The position numbers and the translations under genes are program-made. Positions 30,070 through 40,645 of a stretch of DNA of 64,000 bases are shown piece by piece. Source of the DNA: Isochrysis galbana (taxonomy: Eukaryota; Haptophyta; Isochrysidales; Isochrysidaceae); NCBI GenBank assembly GCA_018136815.1, contig CM030939.1:5004760-5068759 (forward strand). The letters are read 5' to 3'. The notes below the pieces were generated by a model, which ran no database searches, was not told the DNA's origin, and saw only the letters and a list, made by a program, of their open reading frames with translations. Every line of letters begins with the position of its first letter. The first letter of the stretch is position 1.

Positions 30070-31344
30070 TCAGCACCAAGGCGCGACAGGCAAGTCTTCA
30101 GATGCTTTGGCATTGTCCGGAGCAACCCTCACCGTTACTTCATGAGGCCTCTTCTCAAGGTTCTCGCTCTTGACGACCTTCTCCACCTGGAGCGCAGACC
30201 CAGGGGTCAGTAGGAATTCGTACTCGTGGTTGCAAGTGGAATCGTGCAGGAAGTTCACATGCAAGCAATCCTTGTGTTGAAACTTGAAGATCCACATCAC
30301 AGGGTCCTTGTCGATGCTCGCGCCGGCTCGACAAACAAAAGTGTCAGCCACCCTGCGACGGAAGGAGCTCGCAACGAACATGTTGGTCCGGTACTTCTTC
30401 CCCGCAGCAAACCAAGTGAGCAGGTCGCGCCGCAATGCCCCTCCCCGGAATGTGGTATCCTTCTCGTCACTATGCTGGTTGCTGCTCCCGCTTGGACCAC
30501 TCGGCCAACCCGTGTAGGAATTTTGCACACAGTGCTTGTTGATGGCGCGAGCGATCAGCACTGCACAGTCTAGCATTTCTCCAGCCACGTCCTCTCGCAA
30601 GACCCCATTGATAATGTGGCATAGCTCGTAGTCCCCCTTCTCCAAGTGTAGTTGTTTGGTGCTGCTCCACAATCTGGTCGCAAGGATACCGATGTTCGTT
30701 GTGGACATGTGACCATGTGCTGAATTGAAGCATGTCTGGAGCTCGTCAAAGAAGCGGTCGGCTTCACGCGTACACTCTGCTCCACCCCCATCCTTGAACG
30801 CAGCAAAGAGCCGACAGAGTTTGTGGGTTCGCTCGAGTAGGGTGTAGGCTTGCTCCGGTGACGAAATTCGCTTGTACGCTGCGAGGTAGCTCGTTTGACT
30901 GAATGGTTTGGTGTGAATGGAGTGAGGGCCGTGCGGCACTGGCGAGGGAGACTGTTTGTGTAACCTCTGTGCGGCCTCAGCCTGAAGGAGGCGGATAGCC
31001 TCACTCTCGTTGCCGTTCGTGGAAGTCAGAGCGCGCTTCGCTTGGTCCTCTTGGAAGCCATGACCCATCACTTTCCGAACAGCAACGGCGTCTTTCAAGT
31101 TGAGCTGATGGCGTTTGCGAGTGCTCAGCACATTGCACGTGTTGGTCAAGATGTCTGACGATTCTGGTAAGTCCCAAAAGTAGTTTAGTGTCTCGCTCAC
31201 GTCGTACGGCTCGAATGCCACGTGCAGCTTGTGCAGCTGGACGAGCCTGCACACCACAAGATTCTGGTCACCGTTCGCCTGTTCCATTGCCTTGTTGAAG
31301 AGGTCCTTGTTGCCGCAGAAGTAACAACCTTCATCGCTCTGCAT
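30070..31344 (-). CDS. UBA domain plus R-S-E ADP-ribosyltransferase-like protein
   Basis: A single exon, 424 aa from the ATG at 31344 (the frame is open a little further but only with a GTG). Residues about 5-80 form an uncharacterised region with a CYFC motif. About 85-120 is a UBA-like helix bundle (AVRKVMGHGFQEDQAKRALT, then NESEAIRLLQ). The C-terminal 130 residues resemble the arginine-type mono-ADP-ribosyltransferase fold: FRGGALRRDL supplies the first-strand Arg, FVASSF the Ser strand, and HEYEFLLTPGSALQV the E-x-E motif. Such enzymes transfer ADP-ribose from NAD to protein side chains; UBA domains bind ubiquitin. The combination suggests ubiquitin-linked protein modification inside the cell, an inference. 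No signal peptide is seen. A long sense-strand CT tract lies upstream. Confidence 0.65.
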   Translation of the reverse strand: MQSDEGCYFCGNKDLFNKAMEQANGDQNLVVCRLVQLHKLHVAFEPYDVSETLNYFWDLPESSDILTNTCNVLSTRKRHQLNLKDAVAVRKVMGHGFQEDQAKRALTSTNGNESEAIRLLQAEAAQRLHKQSPSPVPHGPHSIHTKPFSQTSYLAAYKRISSPEQAYTLLERTHKLCRLFAAFKDGGGAECTREADRFFDELQTCFNSAHGHMSTTNIGILATRLWSSTKQLHLEKGDYELCHIINGVLREDVAGEMLDCAVLIARAINKHCVQNSYTGWPSGPSGSSNQHSDEKDTTFRGGALRRDLLTWFAAGKKYRTNMFVASSFRRRVADTFVCRAGASIDKDPVMWIFKFQHKDCLHVNFLHDSTCNHEYEFLLTPGSALQVEKVVKSENLEKRPHEVTVRVAPDNAKASEDLPVAPWC

Positions 31345-31719
31345 GCGAAGGATAGATTGTGAAGGAGAGGAAGTGCGAGCCAACAAATGTCGGAGGTACG
31401 GTGAAGGGTTAGGGCAGCAGCAATGGTGGTTGGTAGTGCAGAAAGAGCGCACGATGAAGCGGGTGGCTTGCAGGGCACCAGAAGGCGAGGACGGGTGCTT
31501 GCGGTGGCTTGGCCTCGCGCGCTGTGCCCCTGCTCTGCCAGCCGCCTCCTGCTTCCTCCCTCAGCGCCACAGCCTGCGGCCCGTCCGCCCCCTCCCCCTT
31601 CCCCTCCCCGCCCCCCTGCCTGCTGATGGCTGGGGAGAGCGCTCGCGGGAAGAAGGGGGAGGGGGGGGGGGGAAGGGAAGGGATCGGAGGGCCGCGAATA
31701 TATACTTTAGACTAGGGGA

Positions 31720-32205
<486 letters not shown>

Positions 32206-32427
32206 CAGACGGCTTCCTCGGGATGCGATCACAACAGGATCAGCATACACCGCAGCGAGAAATAGAACAGTATCCCGTACTAAAGTAGGCCAATTCCTAG
32301 TGCCCATGTCCTTCCCCCTGGAATTGGAGCCCCCAATCGGCACGACGAGAGGCCCCCCATACAAGCACTGTCGTTAGAACTTATAGCGTCGTAGGACATC
32401 ATGACCGTGCTCGCACCCTAGATGTGA

Positions 32428-33488
32428 AACACGTTGGGTTAGGTCCAGAAACACACCAAAAACAGCTGTTTTTGGATTTTTTGGAAACACGGTGAAACAC
32501 AGTACCGATAACAGCGGGTCATATGTCATGTATATTATATTATAGTATATATAGTAGTATATATTTAGTAGTATATCCATATCCCCATTTCCCGTAGGCT
32601 CACACCTAGATGTGAAAGACAGAAATAGTGTACAGTGTTTTTTTTCGGAGGCCAAAAACAGTGTTTTTCACTGTTTTTCAAACGCCCTCCGTTTTTGCCA
32701 CTGTTTTTTTAGAGCAGGGCTGGGGCTGGGGGCCGCCCGCGCGCGGCGCGCGCGAGCGCGGCGTGCACGCGGGACGCGGGACCGCGGCCACCACACCACC
32801 AGCACGCGCGCGGATCGCGACGCGTGCGTGGGCTTGGGTTTGAACACCGATAGCGGCTCGCCATCGGCCGAGGGAGGGGAGGGGGCAGCGGCGGCGGCGC
32901 CCTACGTATGCGTAGGACGCAGGACGCGGAGGCGGAGGCGGAGGAGCGGAGGCGGAGGCGTTCCGCGCGCGGGGGGGGAAGGCCCCCCTGCGGTATATGT
33001 GGCCCCACTATTTTTCGCACTGTTTTTTACTGTTTTTTTTCGATTCCCAAAAACAGCTGTTTTTAATGTCTTTCTAGACCTCACCCACTGTCTTTCACAT
33101 CTAGGGGCTCACAGCTCACAGCTACCGGTAGTTCCTGTGGGAGTGTAATTGTAATTGTAATAACTGTGCCAAGCATGATTGTGATTGATGATTGATGGTA
33201 TTGCATCCAACTAGGTGCTAGGTGCTAGGTAGTAGTGGTAGTGGTAGTGGTAGTGTGGTAGTGGGTAGTGGTAGGTGGGAGGCCAGGCAATCAGGTGGCG
33301 GGTGGCGGGATGGATTATGGATTATGCTATATGGCTATGGCCTCGCTCGCACGCTCACTCACCGCGCGCGCGCAGCGCGCAGCCCTCTGTTTCGGACATA
33401 GGGGTCTCCTAGAAACACGGTGAAAAACACTGTGTTTTTGACTTCCGTAGAAACACACTGTTCCCGTGTTTAACACCTAGACACCTAG
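32428..33488. mobile_element. Possible outer MITE-like element enclosing a nested one
   Basis: The left edge CCTAGATGTGAAACACG with a following palindrome AAAAACAGCTGTTTTT, and the right edge GTGTTTAACACCTAG near 33464, are inverted relatives of the family ends. The complete element at 32605-33105 would be nested within it. The outer edges are only loosely matched, so this is tentative. Confidence 0.3.
32605..33105. mobile_element. MITE with perfect 18-bp inverted ends and 8-bp target duplication
   Basis: The left end CCTAGATGTGAAAGACAG (32605-32622) is the exact reverse complement of the right end CTGTCTTTCACATCTAGG (33088-33105). The flanks 32597-32604 and 33106-33113 are both GGCTCACA, an 8-bp target-site duplication. 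Subterminal palindromes such as AAAAACAGTGTTTTT and AAAAACAGCTGTTTTT lie inside each end; the centre is GC-rich with no transposase. An 8-bp duplication points to a hAT-like or similar cut-and-paste superfamily. A one-ended relative lies at 22652. Confidence 0.9.
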
Positions 33489-34134
33489 GGTTCGCACGCA
33501 GCGTAGAGAGGCTCACTGCGGCCGTGCAGATGGTCAAGGAGCTTCAGTGGGCAATCCAATCGAATCGCCCAATCTGAAACTCCTTGACCAATCCTTTTCT
33601 TGCACAATAAGCCAGTGCAAGACATTTCCATTGGCACTTTGGCAACGCCGAGGGCCGTGTTGCGACCAGACGTTGAAGTCGCGTTCCGTCGAAAGAGAAA
33701 GAAGACCAAGTTGCAGTTTTGTTTTTACGTTAAGCGGACACAAAACACCGTCACACTACAGACGCACCTTCCTCCGAACACCTGAGCACAGACACGCTGG
33801 CCTGATGCCGTGTCACTGTCACAACCATATTATTAGGGTGTTATATGTTTTTGCACATACCGTTATCTTCTACTATTCCAGTCACACTATTCGTCACGGG
33901 GTTCACCTGCAACACGTCTATCCCAAATCCAAACAACAAACGAAACTTCACGCCCATGCCGTGCTGAAAGGAGTAGTCTGAAAGCGCGCGCGGCGCGATG
34001 TGTCCACCACTGACCTTGGATGCGAAAGAGATATTGCAACGGAAGGCACAAAATACAATAAAATGTAAGCGGTCGACGTCTTTAGAGGTGAGTACGTGGG
34101 GAGAGTGTGCAAGTTAGTTAGGGGCTAATGAAAA
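33114..34134. other. Spacer with GGTAGT repeats
   Basis: A TAGTGG-type microsatellite lies at 33232-33272. A 61-codon plus frame at 33600-33785 (FRRKRKKTKLQFCFYVKRTQ) looks protein-like but too short and unmatched to call. No RNA gene seen. Confidence 0.4.
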
Positions 34135-35335
34135 TTAGCCGGGAGGTGTGTAACAAAAAAGGGAATGTCGGGCCTTTTCCCAATCTAGCGCTAGAAGGAG
34201 CCCAGGCTCCCCCGTTTCTTCGAGGTAAGCGTGCGTCAGTTGCAGTAGATGCGTGGCTTCGCCGATCAGGCGGTGTGGGACGAAGCCTAATTGGTCTTTC
34301 GAAATGATGTTTCCGATCACCTTTTTCAGTCTATTCGTGAGTATCTTAGCTAGTATTTTGTAATCGCTTTGGAGCAGCGTTATAGGTCTATAGTTCCTAG
34401 GGTCTCGTGTGTCTCCCTTTCTATACAAGAGTATTATGTCCCCCTCTCTCATGGACACGCTCAGATGCCCCTGTTCTAGTGCGTGGTTTAGGACTCTTAA
34501 GAAGTCGTGTTTGACTAGTTCTGTGAAGCTTTTGTAGAATTCTGCCGGAAGCGCGTCCGGTCCCGCACTCTTGCCGCTGCCTATTTGTGCTATGGCGTCT
34601 AGCATTTCTTCCATTGTGATTCTCCCCTCTATTGCCTTTTTGTCCCGCGTGTTTATGGGGTGTGCCTCCAGCACCGCCTCTAGATCGCGGTCTGGTGGTT
34701 GTTGTGGTTGTGGTAGGCCTCCTGGGCCTGTGCCGCTTGCGTCAATCAAGGTGCGGGACTTCTACCGTCCCCGCTCTGACACTTGTGACTTCCAATACCC
34801 CCGGGGCGCGCTCGTCTGCTTGGCCTTCGGCGGCGCTGGAGAGTACCCCTCCTGTGTTGCCTCTCCTTTTGCTCTTGTGCCCCTTGCTGGGGGGCCTAGT
34901 CTGCTCTTTGTCCAGCTCCTTGTTTTGATGCGGCATTCCCCCATGGGGGTTCTGCTGCAGATGGTGCCGGGCCGGCCCCTCGCGCCGGAGCGCGAGGGCG
35001 GTACCGCGGCTGTGTAGGGTCCCGGCCCGGAGGCCTTCCCTTTGGAAGCGTCCCACTGGTGTGGTGTGGCTGGTGTGGCTGTGTGTTGTGTAGGGGGTGT
35101 GCTGCATGCTGGCTGCTGCCAGCATGGCGGCCTTGTTCGTGGCGTTCGCGGTGGTTCGCGGGCGTGGCAGGCTGGCTCCTGTGCCCACCTGGCTGGGAGG
35201 GTCGTCCTGACGCGGTCGCTTCGGCGACAGCGGCGTGTCACTCAAGCCTTCGTCCATCTCGGCGAGGGCAGCGGCAGCGAGGGAGGGCGGCGGCGCGCGC
35301 TCCATGACCCTATCAGTTTACTGATAGTTGAGCTA
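34135..35335 (-). pseudogene. LINE 5' half: MERA-type N-terminus and reverse transcriptase fragment
   Basis: On the minus strand an ORF starts MERAPPPSLAAAALAEMDEG at 35305 and runs to a stop at 34742. In another frame (from about 34749) a non-LTR reverse transcriptase follows: GSGKSAGPDALPAEFYK, MREGDIILLYRKGDTRDPRN, YRPITLLQSDYKILAKILTN and DQLGFVPHRLIGE, stopping after LLALDWEKA. The endonuclease region is missing and the frame is shifted at the join. RT motifs 3-7 and all of the C-terminus are absent here. The C-terminal part of a related element lies head-to-head on the plus strand from about 35336. Confidence 0.85.
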
Positions 35336-36325
35336 ACCCCACAAGAAGATCCGGACGCACACGACATAGGAGACATTCTAGTTGACAAGGAACATCGTTA
35401 CTATATGCGCCGAAATGGCGACTATCACGTAGTTCAGCTTAACGTTATGGGAGAGCCCCATATCCATGAGAGGGCCAACCCACAGCCAACACCGGACGAC
35501 TTATACACTCCGCTGAAATGGGGCCGAGCATACGACGGCCCGGCCGAGATGGCGTACCCGATTCCACAAGAATACACATGCAAAGACGCGCATAAATCCC
35601 TGGAGGATGTTAACGTCAAGGCGCTGACTAAAGCATTTCTTGCAATGAGGAAAACAAAGAAGCAAAAATCCACATTGAGGTGGGAAAAACGATTGCCGGA
35701 CCTCTCCGGGAAATGGAAACAAGTATCTCAGCTATACAAATACAACTTTTTAACGCCAAGAGACTCATATATGCACTTCAAACACGTCCTGCATAGGAGA
35801 ATAGCTACGGCGAACCGGTTCGCCGACGATCCGACATGCCGCTTTTGCGGCATAGCCCCCGAGAGCTCTACCCACATAGCCACGTGCATCGCGACGGAGC
35901 CCATTTTCGAATTCATAGAAGGACTTCTGGGGATGAATCTAAGGCCGGGCTCTGAATTAGCACAGCGTCTCTTTTGCTACCAGGTAGACAGACCGCATCC
36001 CTCCTCGGGGTACTTAGGTATCCTAGCGTGGAGATACATCCTCACGGACTTTTACAACATTCAATATGGCAACGCGGACGGTAGGTCCGTCAGGACTATC
36101 TTAAGAGCGATCTTTACGAGATACCACTTATTAGTAACGGCGAAGGTCGGGTTCTTCCAGAGGTTAAAAAAACAACGCGAGAACATGGGGCTACACGCCC
36201 CGAGCAACAAACACATTCGGAAAATGATAAGCCCTCTATACACTATAGACAAGGATTTCAACCTAGAAGCATCAGGGGACCTCTTGCAGGCGGCGAGAGG
36301 CCTGGATATACGGAACATCACCTAG
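35336..36325 (+). pseudogene. LINE pol C-terminal region with C2HC finger
   Basis: An open frame that continues upstream only through sequence antisense to the neighbouring LINE half. The supported part begins near LTPQEDPDAHDIGDILVD and includes FLTPRDSYMHFKHVLHRRIA and the finger CRFCGIAPESSTHIATC (C-x2-C-x8-H-x3-C), typical of the end of LINE polyproteins, then AWRYILTDFYNIQYGN. It ends in a stop at 36325. The equivalent region in the derivative at 57670-59304 is clearly homologous. No RT is present on this strand. Confidence 0.8.
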
Positions 36326-36726
36326 GGTAGCCAGATCCCTTAATAGGAATCACATCGGAACATAAATCAAGATCTCACGTTATACCAATGAGAAGAGTCC
36401 GAATCAGAATTAGACCAAGAGACGAGCCACAGTCTCCCACCCCCTTCTCTCCAGCTCCCGGCCGAAGCAGCGCGCGCGGCCTCCCTGGAACCAGCTTCTC
36501 CGCTAAAGAGGGAACTGGGGAAGGGGAAAGGGGGTTGTTAGGGGTTAAGGTTGGGTAGCAGGGAGGTACACTAGCAAACTGCCTCACGCCGTGCACGTAG
36601 CGGAATTTTTAAGAAGATTTTTTTTATTCCTAAAATGGACAAATGGTATGGGCTCTCTCTACTCTAGTATTATACCATCTCTCGGATCAGCAGGCGGCCG
36701 CCCGGCGACGTCGACGGGGAGAGGGA

Positions 36727-36787
<61 letters not shown>

Positions 36788-36845
36788 AGAGAGAGAGAGA
36801 GGGAGGGAGAGAGAGAGAGAGAGAGAGAGGGAGGGAGAGAGGGGG

Positions 36846-36884
<39 letters not shown>

Positions 36885-37249
36885 AGGGAGAGAGGAGAAC
36901 ATCGACCGAAGAGAGAGAAGAAGAGAGAGGGAAAGGAGGGCGGAGGGAGAGAAGAAACTCCTCTCTCGACCGGAAGAAGAGAGATAGAAGAAGACTACTG
37001 CTGGGGGGCGCGAGTTCTCAGAAGGGGAATGAATTCTGTAGGAAGAGTGGGAGTATTGTGAGTCATGGGAGAAGAGAGAGTGGCTCTCTGTCCGATTGGA
37101 CGTCGTTACGTAGTAGTGGTGGTATCTTGGGCGCCCGGTTCAGAAAGAAGGTTTATTTAAGGGAAGGGGGGGGGGGGAGAGGAAAGAGAGAGAGTGGGGG
37201 GGGGGGGGGGGAGGGGGGGGGGAAGAGGGGGAGAGAGAGAGAGCTCGTT
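36326..37249. other. 3' tail of LINE, spacer and (GA)n tract
   Basis: A LINE 3' UTR presumably lies at 36326-36600. A (GA)n tract with GGGA interruptions spans 36719-36895 and G-rich runs lie at 37168-37230. No gene is supported. It is followed directly by the CT tract of the GTPase gene. Confidence 0.5.
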
Positions 37250-37263
37250 CGTTCCACTCTCTC

Positions 37264-37294
<31 letters not shown>

Positions 37295-37512
37295 CCCTTT
37301 CCCTCTCTCTCTCTCTCTGCCCCCCCCCCCCCCCCCCCCCCCCCCCTCTCTCTCTCTCTCTTCCCCCCCCCCCCACCCGAGCCGTCCGCCCGCCCTTCCG
37401 CCACCGCGAGGTTTCTCACCTATAAAGGCTTCCTTTCTCTATTCCCCCACCGAGCCGCGCTTCCTCTCCTCCCCCTTCTCTCTCCCCCTCTCTCTCTCCC
37501 CTCCCCCTCCCA
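37250..37512 (+). repeat. CT/C-rich tract immediately upstream of the Nog2 gene start
   Basis: About 260 bases, almost entirely C and T on the sense strand, ending in CCCCTCCCA before the ATG at 37513. It likely contains the 5' UTR; TATAAAGG at 37421-37428, inside the tract, could be a TATA box. Confidence 0.65.
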
Positions 37513-39787
37513 ATGGTCAAGAAGGGAGGCCCCGGCTCCTCTGGCAAGAAGAATGGCGGCCGTCGGCTTGGCGCGTCCTCGACGAATCCGAACCGTCTCG
37601 CCTCCTCCAAATCAGCCTCCTCAGGCCCTTCCCTCCGCTCCAAGGCCACGATCCAGAGGCTCAACATGTATCGTTCCAAAGTGAAGCGAGATAAGTCCGG
37701 AAGCATTGTCAAGGGTGGGCTCGCTGTGGGCGCGAGCGTGGCGAAGATGCTGCCTGCGAGGGTCGAACCAGATCGGAGATGGTTCGGCAACACACGCGTC
37801 GTTGGACAGCAAGAGCTGCAGGAATTCAAGCAGGCGATCGACCGGAGCAGCCAAGATCCCTACGCGGTGCTTCTCAAGAGGCACAAGCTGCCGATGGGCC
37901 TCCTGGCTGCGGGCGGCAAGGTGAACAAGGGGACGCGAGTCGACTTGCTCGGCGCACAGCCCTTCGCTCAGACCTTTGGGCGCAAGGCCCAGCGCAAGCG
38001 GCCCAAACTTGATCCTCTGCTCGCGAGGGGTGCCGAGGGGGCGGCGCACCAGACCGAGGAGGAGGCAGAGCTGGGCGCGCTCTTGGCGTCCGCAGTGGAC
38101 CGTGCGTCGGCCTACGACGAGGGTGTCGACTCCAACCTATTCCGCGAGGCCGAAGCCGTCGGCCCGAGGAACTACATCTTTGACGCTGGCCAGAGCCGCA
38201 GGATTCGCGCCGAGCTCTTTAAGGTGCGCGCCCGCGCCGCCCGCCGTGACACCGGCAGCTCGTCTGAAGCGCGGCCGTCTGCCCGGCGCCGCAGGTCATC
38301 GACTCGTCCGATGTCGTTGTGGCCGTCCTCGATGCGCGCGACCCGCTCGGCACGCGCGCGCCCCACGCCGAGGAGTTTCTCCGGAAGGAGGCCAAGCACA
38401 AGCACCTCGTTTTCCTTCTCAACAAGTGCGCGGCCAAGCTGCTGCGCCTCGGTGCGCGCACTCGCCGTGCTGGCTCACCGCGCGCGCCGCTTGCAAAACA
38501 GGTGCGACCTGGTGCCCACCCGCGTCACTGCGGCCTGGCTCAAGCTCCTCTCGCGCGAGGCGCCCACCATCGCGTTCCATGCATCGATCACCAACCCATT
38601 CGGCAAGGGCGCGCTGATCAACCTGCTCCGCCAGTTTGCCAAGCTGCACACCGACAAGAAGCAAATCTCTGTCGGCTTCATCGGCTACCCCAACGTGCGC
38701 GCGCCCCCGCGTCCTGCTGTTCGCCCTTCGGCGCGCGCCGTCGCCGCCTCACAGCCGCGCGCACCGAGCGCGCTGCGCGCAGGTGGGCAAGTCGTCGGTG
38801 ATCAACACGCTTAAGCAGAAAAAGGTGTGCAAGGTGGCGCCCATCCCGGGCGAGACCAAGGTATGGCAGTACGTCACGCTCATGCGCTCCATCTACCTTA
38901 TCGACTGCCCTGGTACGCCTCGCGCCCCAGCCGCGCCGCAGCCGCGCGCCCGTGCGCTCGCCCGCGCCCTCCGAGCCGCCTTGCGGCCTGCCGCTGCAGG
39001 TACTGTCCAGCCGAGCGGCAACTCTGAGGAGGATGCTGTGCTCAAGGGCGTCGTGCGCATCGAGCAGCTTCGGCACGCAGAGGACTACGTCGCTGAGGTG
39101 CTGCGCCGTGTGAAGCCCGAGTACGTGCGGCGCACCTACGGCCTCAAGGATTGGGTGTCTCCGACCGACTTCCTCGAGCAGTATGGCCGTAAGATCGGCA
39201 AGCTGATGCGCGGCGGCGAGCCAGACACCAACGCGGCGGCCAAGCTAGTGCTTCACGATTGGCAGCGCGGCCGCCTGCCCTACTTCACACTGCCGCCTGA
39301 CTTTGCGCCGCGCGAGGCGGCGGAGGCGTCCCAGCCAGACGGTGACGAGCAGCCGAGCGAAAATGTTCCCGTCGTGGCGCCCAAGCAGCCCGGCATCGGC
39401 TCGCTCGTCAAGGCGCACCGGTTCCTGCCCGAGGATGAGGGCAGGCGTGGATCCGACGGCGAGGAGGGGGAGAGGGAGGCTGGGGATGAGTCCGACGTCG
39501 AGGCATCGGAAGACGAAGCCGTCACCGATGACGACGACGTCGACGATGACGACGCGGAAGATAGGGAAGGGCCTGGCGGCGCCGACGAAGGCGTGGGCTC
39601 GAGCGGCGAAGAGCCCGACAGCAGCAAGAAGCCGGCTGTTGGCAAGCGACGCAAAGTGGGCGGTGGCCCCGCCGGTGAGGGTGCTGTTGCGATAAGGGGC
39701 GAACGCATGCCTAGCGGCAGTGCCGGCCGGCGCAACGCCAAGCAGCCCGCCTCGTCGGTGAGCTGGGATGACGTTTTTGGCGACTAG
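37513..39787 (+). CDS. GNL2: Nucleolar GTPase Nog2/GNL2 (circularly permuted GTPase)
   Basis: Five exons: 37513-38223, 38295-38425, 38502-38694, 38783-38912 and 39000-39787, giving 650 aa with introns of 71-88 bases; three of the four donors begin GTGCGCG. The N-terminal NGP1NT domain ([13 protein letters not shown], then [12 protein letters not shown]) is followed by a permuted GTPase domain: [21 protein letters not shown]4 split across an intron as [20 protein letters not shown]1 as GYPNVGKSS split by another intron, and G3 as DCPG. The tail is acidic, then basic ([13 protein letters not shown]). Nog2 associates with pre-60S particles in the nucleolus and nucleoplasm and is required for late large-subunit assembly and export. 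All key GTPase residues are present. The symbol is given by family resemblance. Confidence 0.95.
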
Positions 39788-40497
39788 TTGGCGCGTGCGC
39801 AACGGCGTGCAGCCACTTGGTCGTTGTTTGCAGTCATGCGTCCGCAACCAACGACGTGGTGCAAGGCATCACGGATGGGGCCTCTGCCTTTGGGTCTGTG
39901 GCCGTGTGTGAGCCTACCGGTGCGCTTCATAGCCGCCTTCGTCAAAGGGAGACCGCCGCAACTGCGGGCCCGTGCTCGAACTTGAGTATCGCCTCGGAAG
40001 GAAGCCCCACGCAGCCCTTCCGTACTTGCATGGGGGGTCATGGTGGCTAAGCCTAGTGCTTGGCCCCGCCATGGAGAACCACATCGTCAACCAGCCGCCT
40101 TGGCGTTGACTTAGATTGGCATAAACCCCGCGTTCCGTCCGTTGCTCTCTTGCCCTTCTCGATGATAGCTGAAATTGACACACTGTCGCAACGCCGTGGA
40201 GACCGATATGCGCTAGCCCTCTAGAGTGCTGAAGTATCCATTGCCATGTCGTCGCAATACTCTGTTTGGCGTACGTGCACCGTGCCTTGGTTGCATCCTG
40301 CAGCATGCAATTCCTAGCCAACAGTCGATTTTTGAATTGTGTTCCTTGCGGCCAATGTGTAGCAAGACGTAGCTCCCTACCGCCGCTAGCCCAGCACGTA
40401 GCAAGCTCCAAAGAAATCTGAAGATTCTGGGCTAACACTGCTACTGCTAGACCGGTTTTTTCTACCTTCCGACAACTATCGTTAAAACGATAGGGAC
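39788..40497. other. Spacer downstream of the Nog2 gene
   Basis: About 700 bases; 3' UTR of the GTPase gene and unassigned DNA. A minus frame of about 200 codons here has no recognisable domain and overlaps the start of the next LINE copy; I leave it out. Confidence 0.4.
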
Positions 40498-40640
40498 ATG
40501 GAGCGCGCGCCGCCTCCCGCCCTCGCCGCAATCGACGATGCATTCATGGACACCCCCCTGTCGCCGAAGCGACCGCGCCAGGACGACCCGCGGCCCGACC
40601 AGGTGAGCGCGAGGGAGCAGCCAGCAGGCCACGCCTGCGC
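40498..40640 (+). pseudogene. LINE N-terminal ORF fragment (MERA type)
   Basis: Starts ATGGAGCGCGCGCCGCCT and encodes MERAPPPALAAIDDAFMDTP then LSPKRPRQDDP, clearly the same ORF start as at 35305 (minus). After about 47 codons it runs into an A-run and a second LINE leader at 40646. The short 5' stretch AACGATAGGGAC before the ATG is shared with the copy at 35305. Confidence 0.8.
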
Positions 40641-40645
40641 ACCAC

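Noticed and set aside
33547..33981. 144-codon plus-strand ORF between MITE and LINE
   Set aside because: Composition unlike a protein (many C, H, T runs) and overlapped by a better but too short frame; not enough evidence.
35042..35335. First 90 codons of the plus-strand LINE frame
   Set aside because: They are antisense to the MERA ORF of the head-to-head LINE half, so not original coding sequence.
39914..40543. 209-codon minus-strand frame downstream of the Nog2 gene
   Set aside because: Overlaps the GTPase 3' region and a LINE start, no domain; treated as chance.
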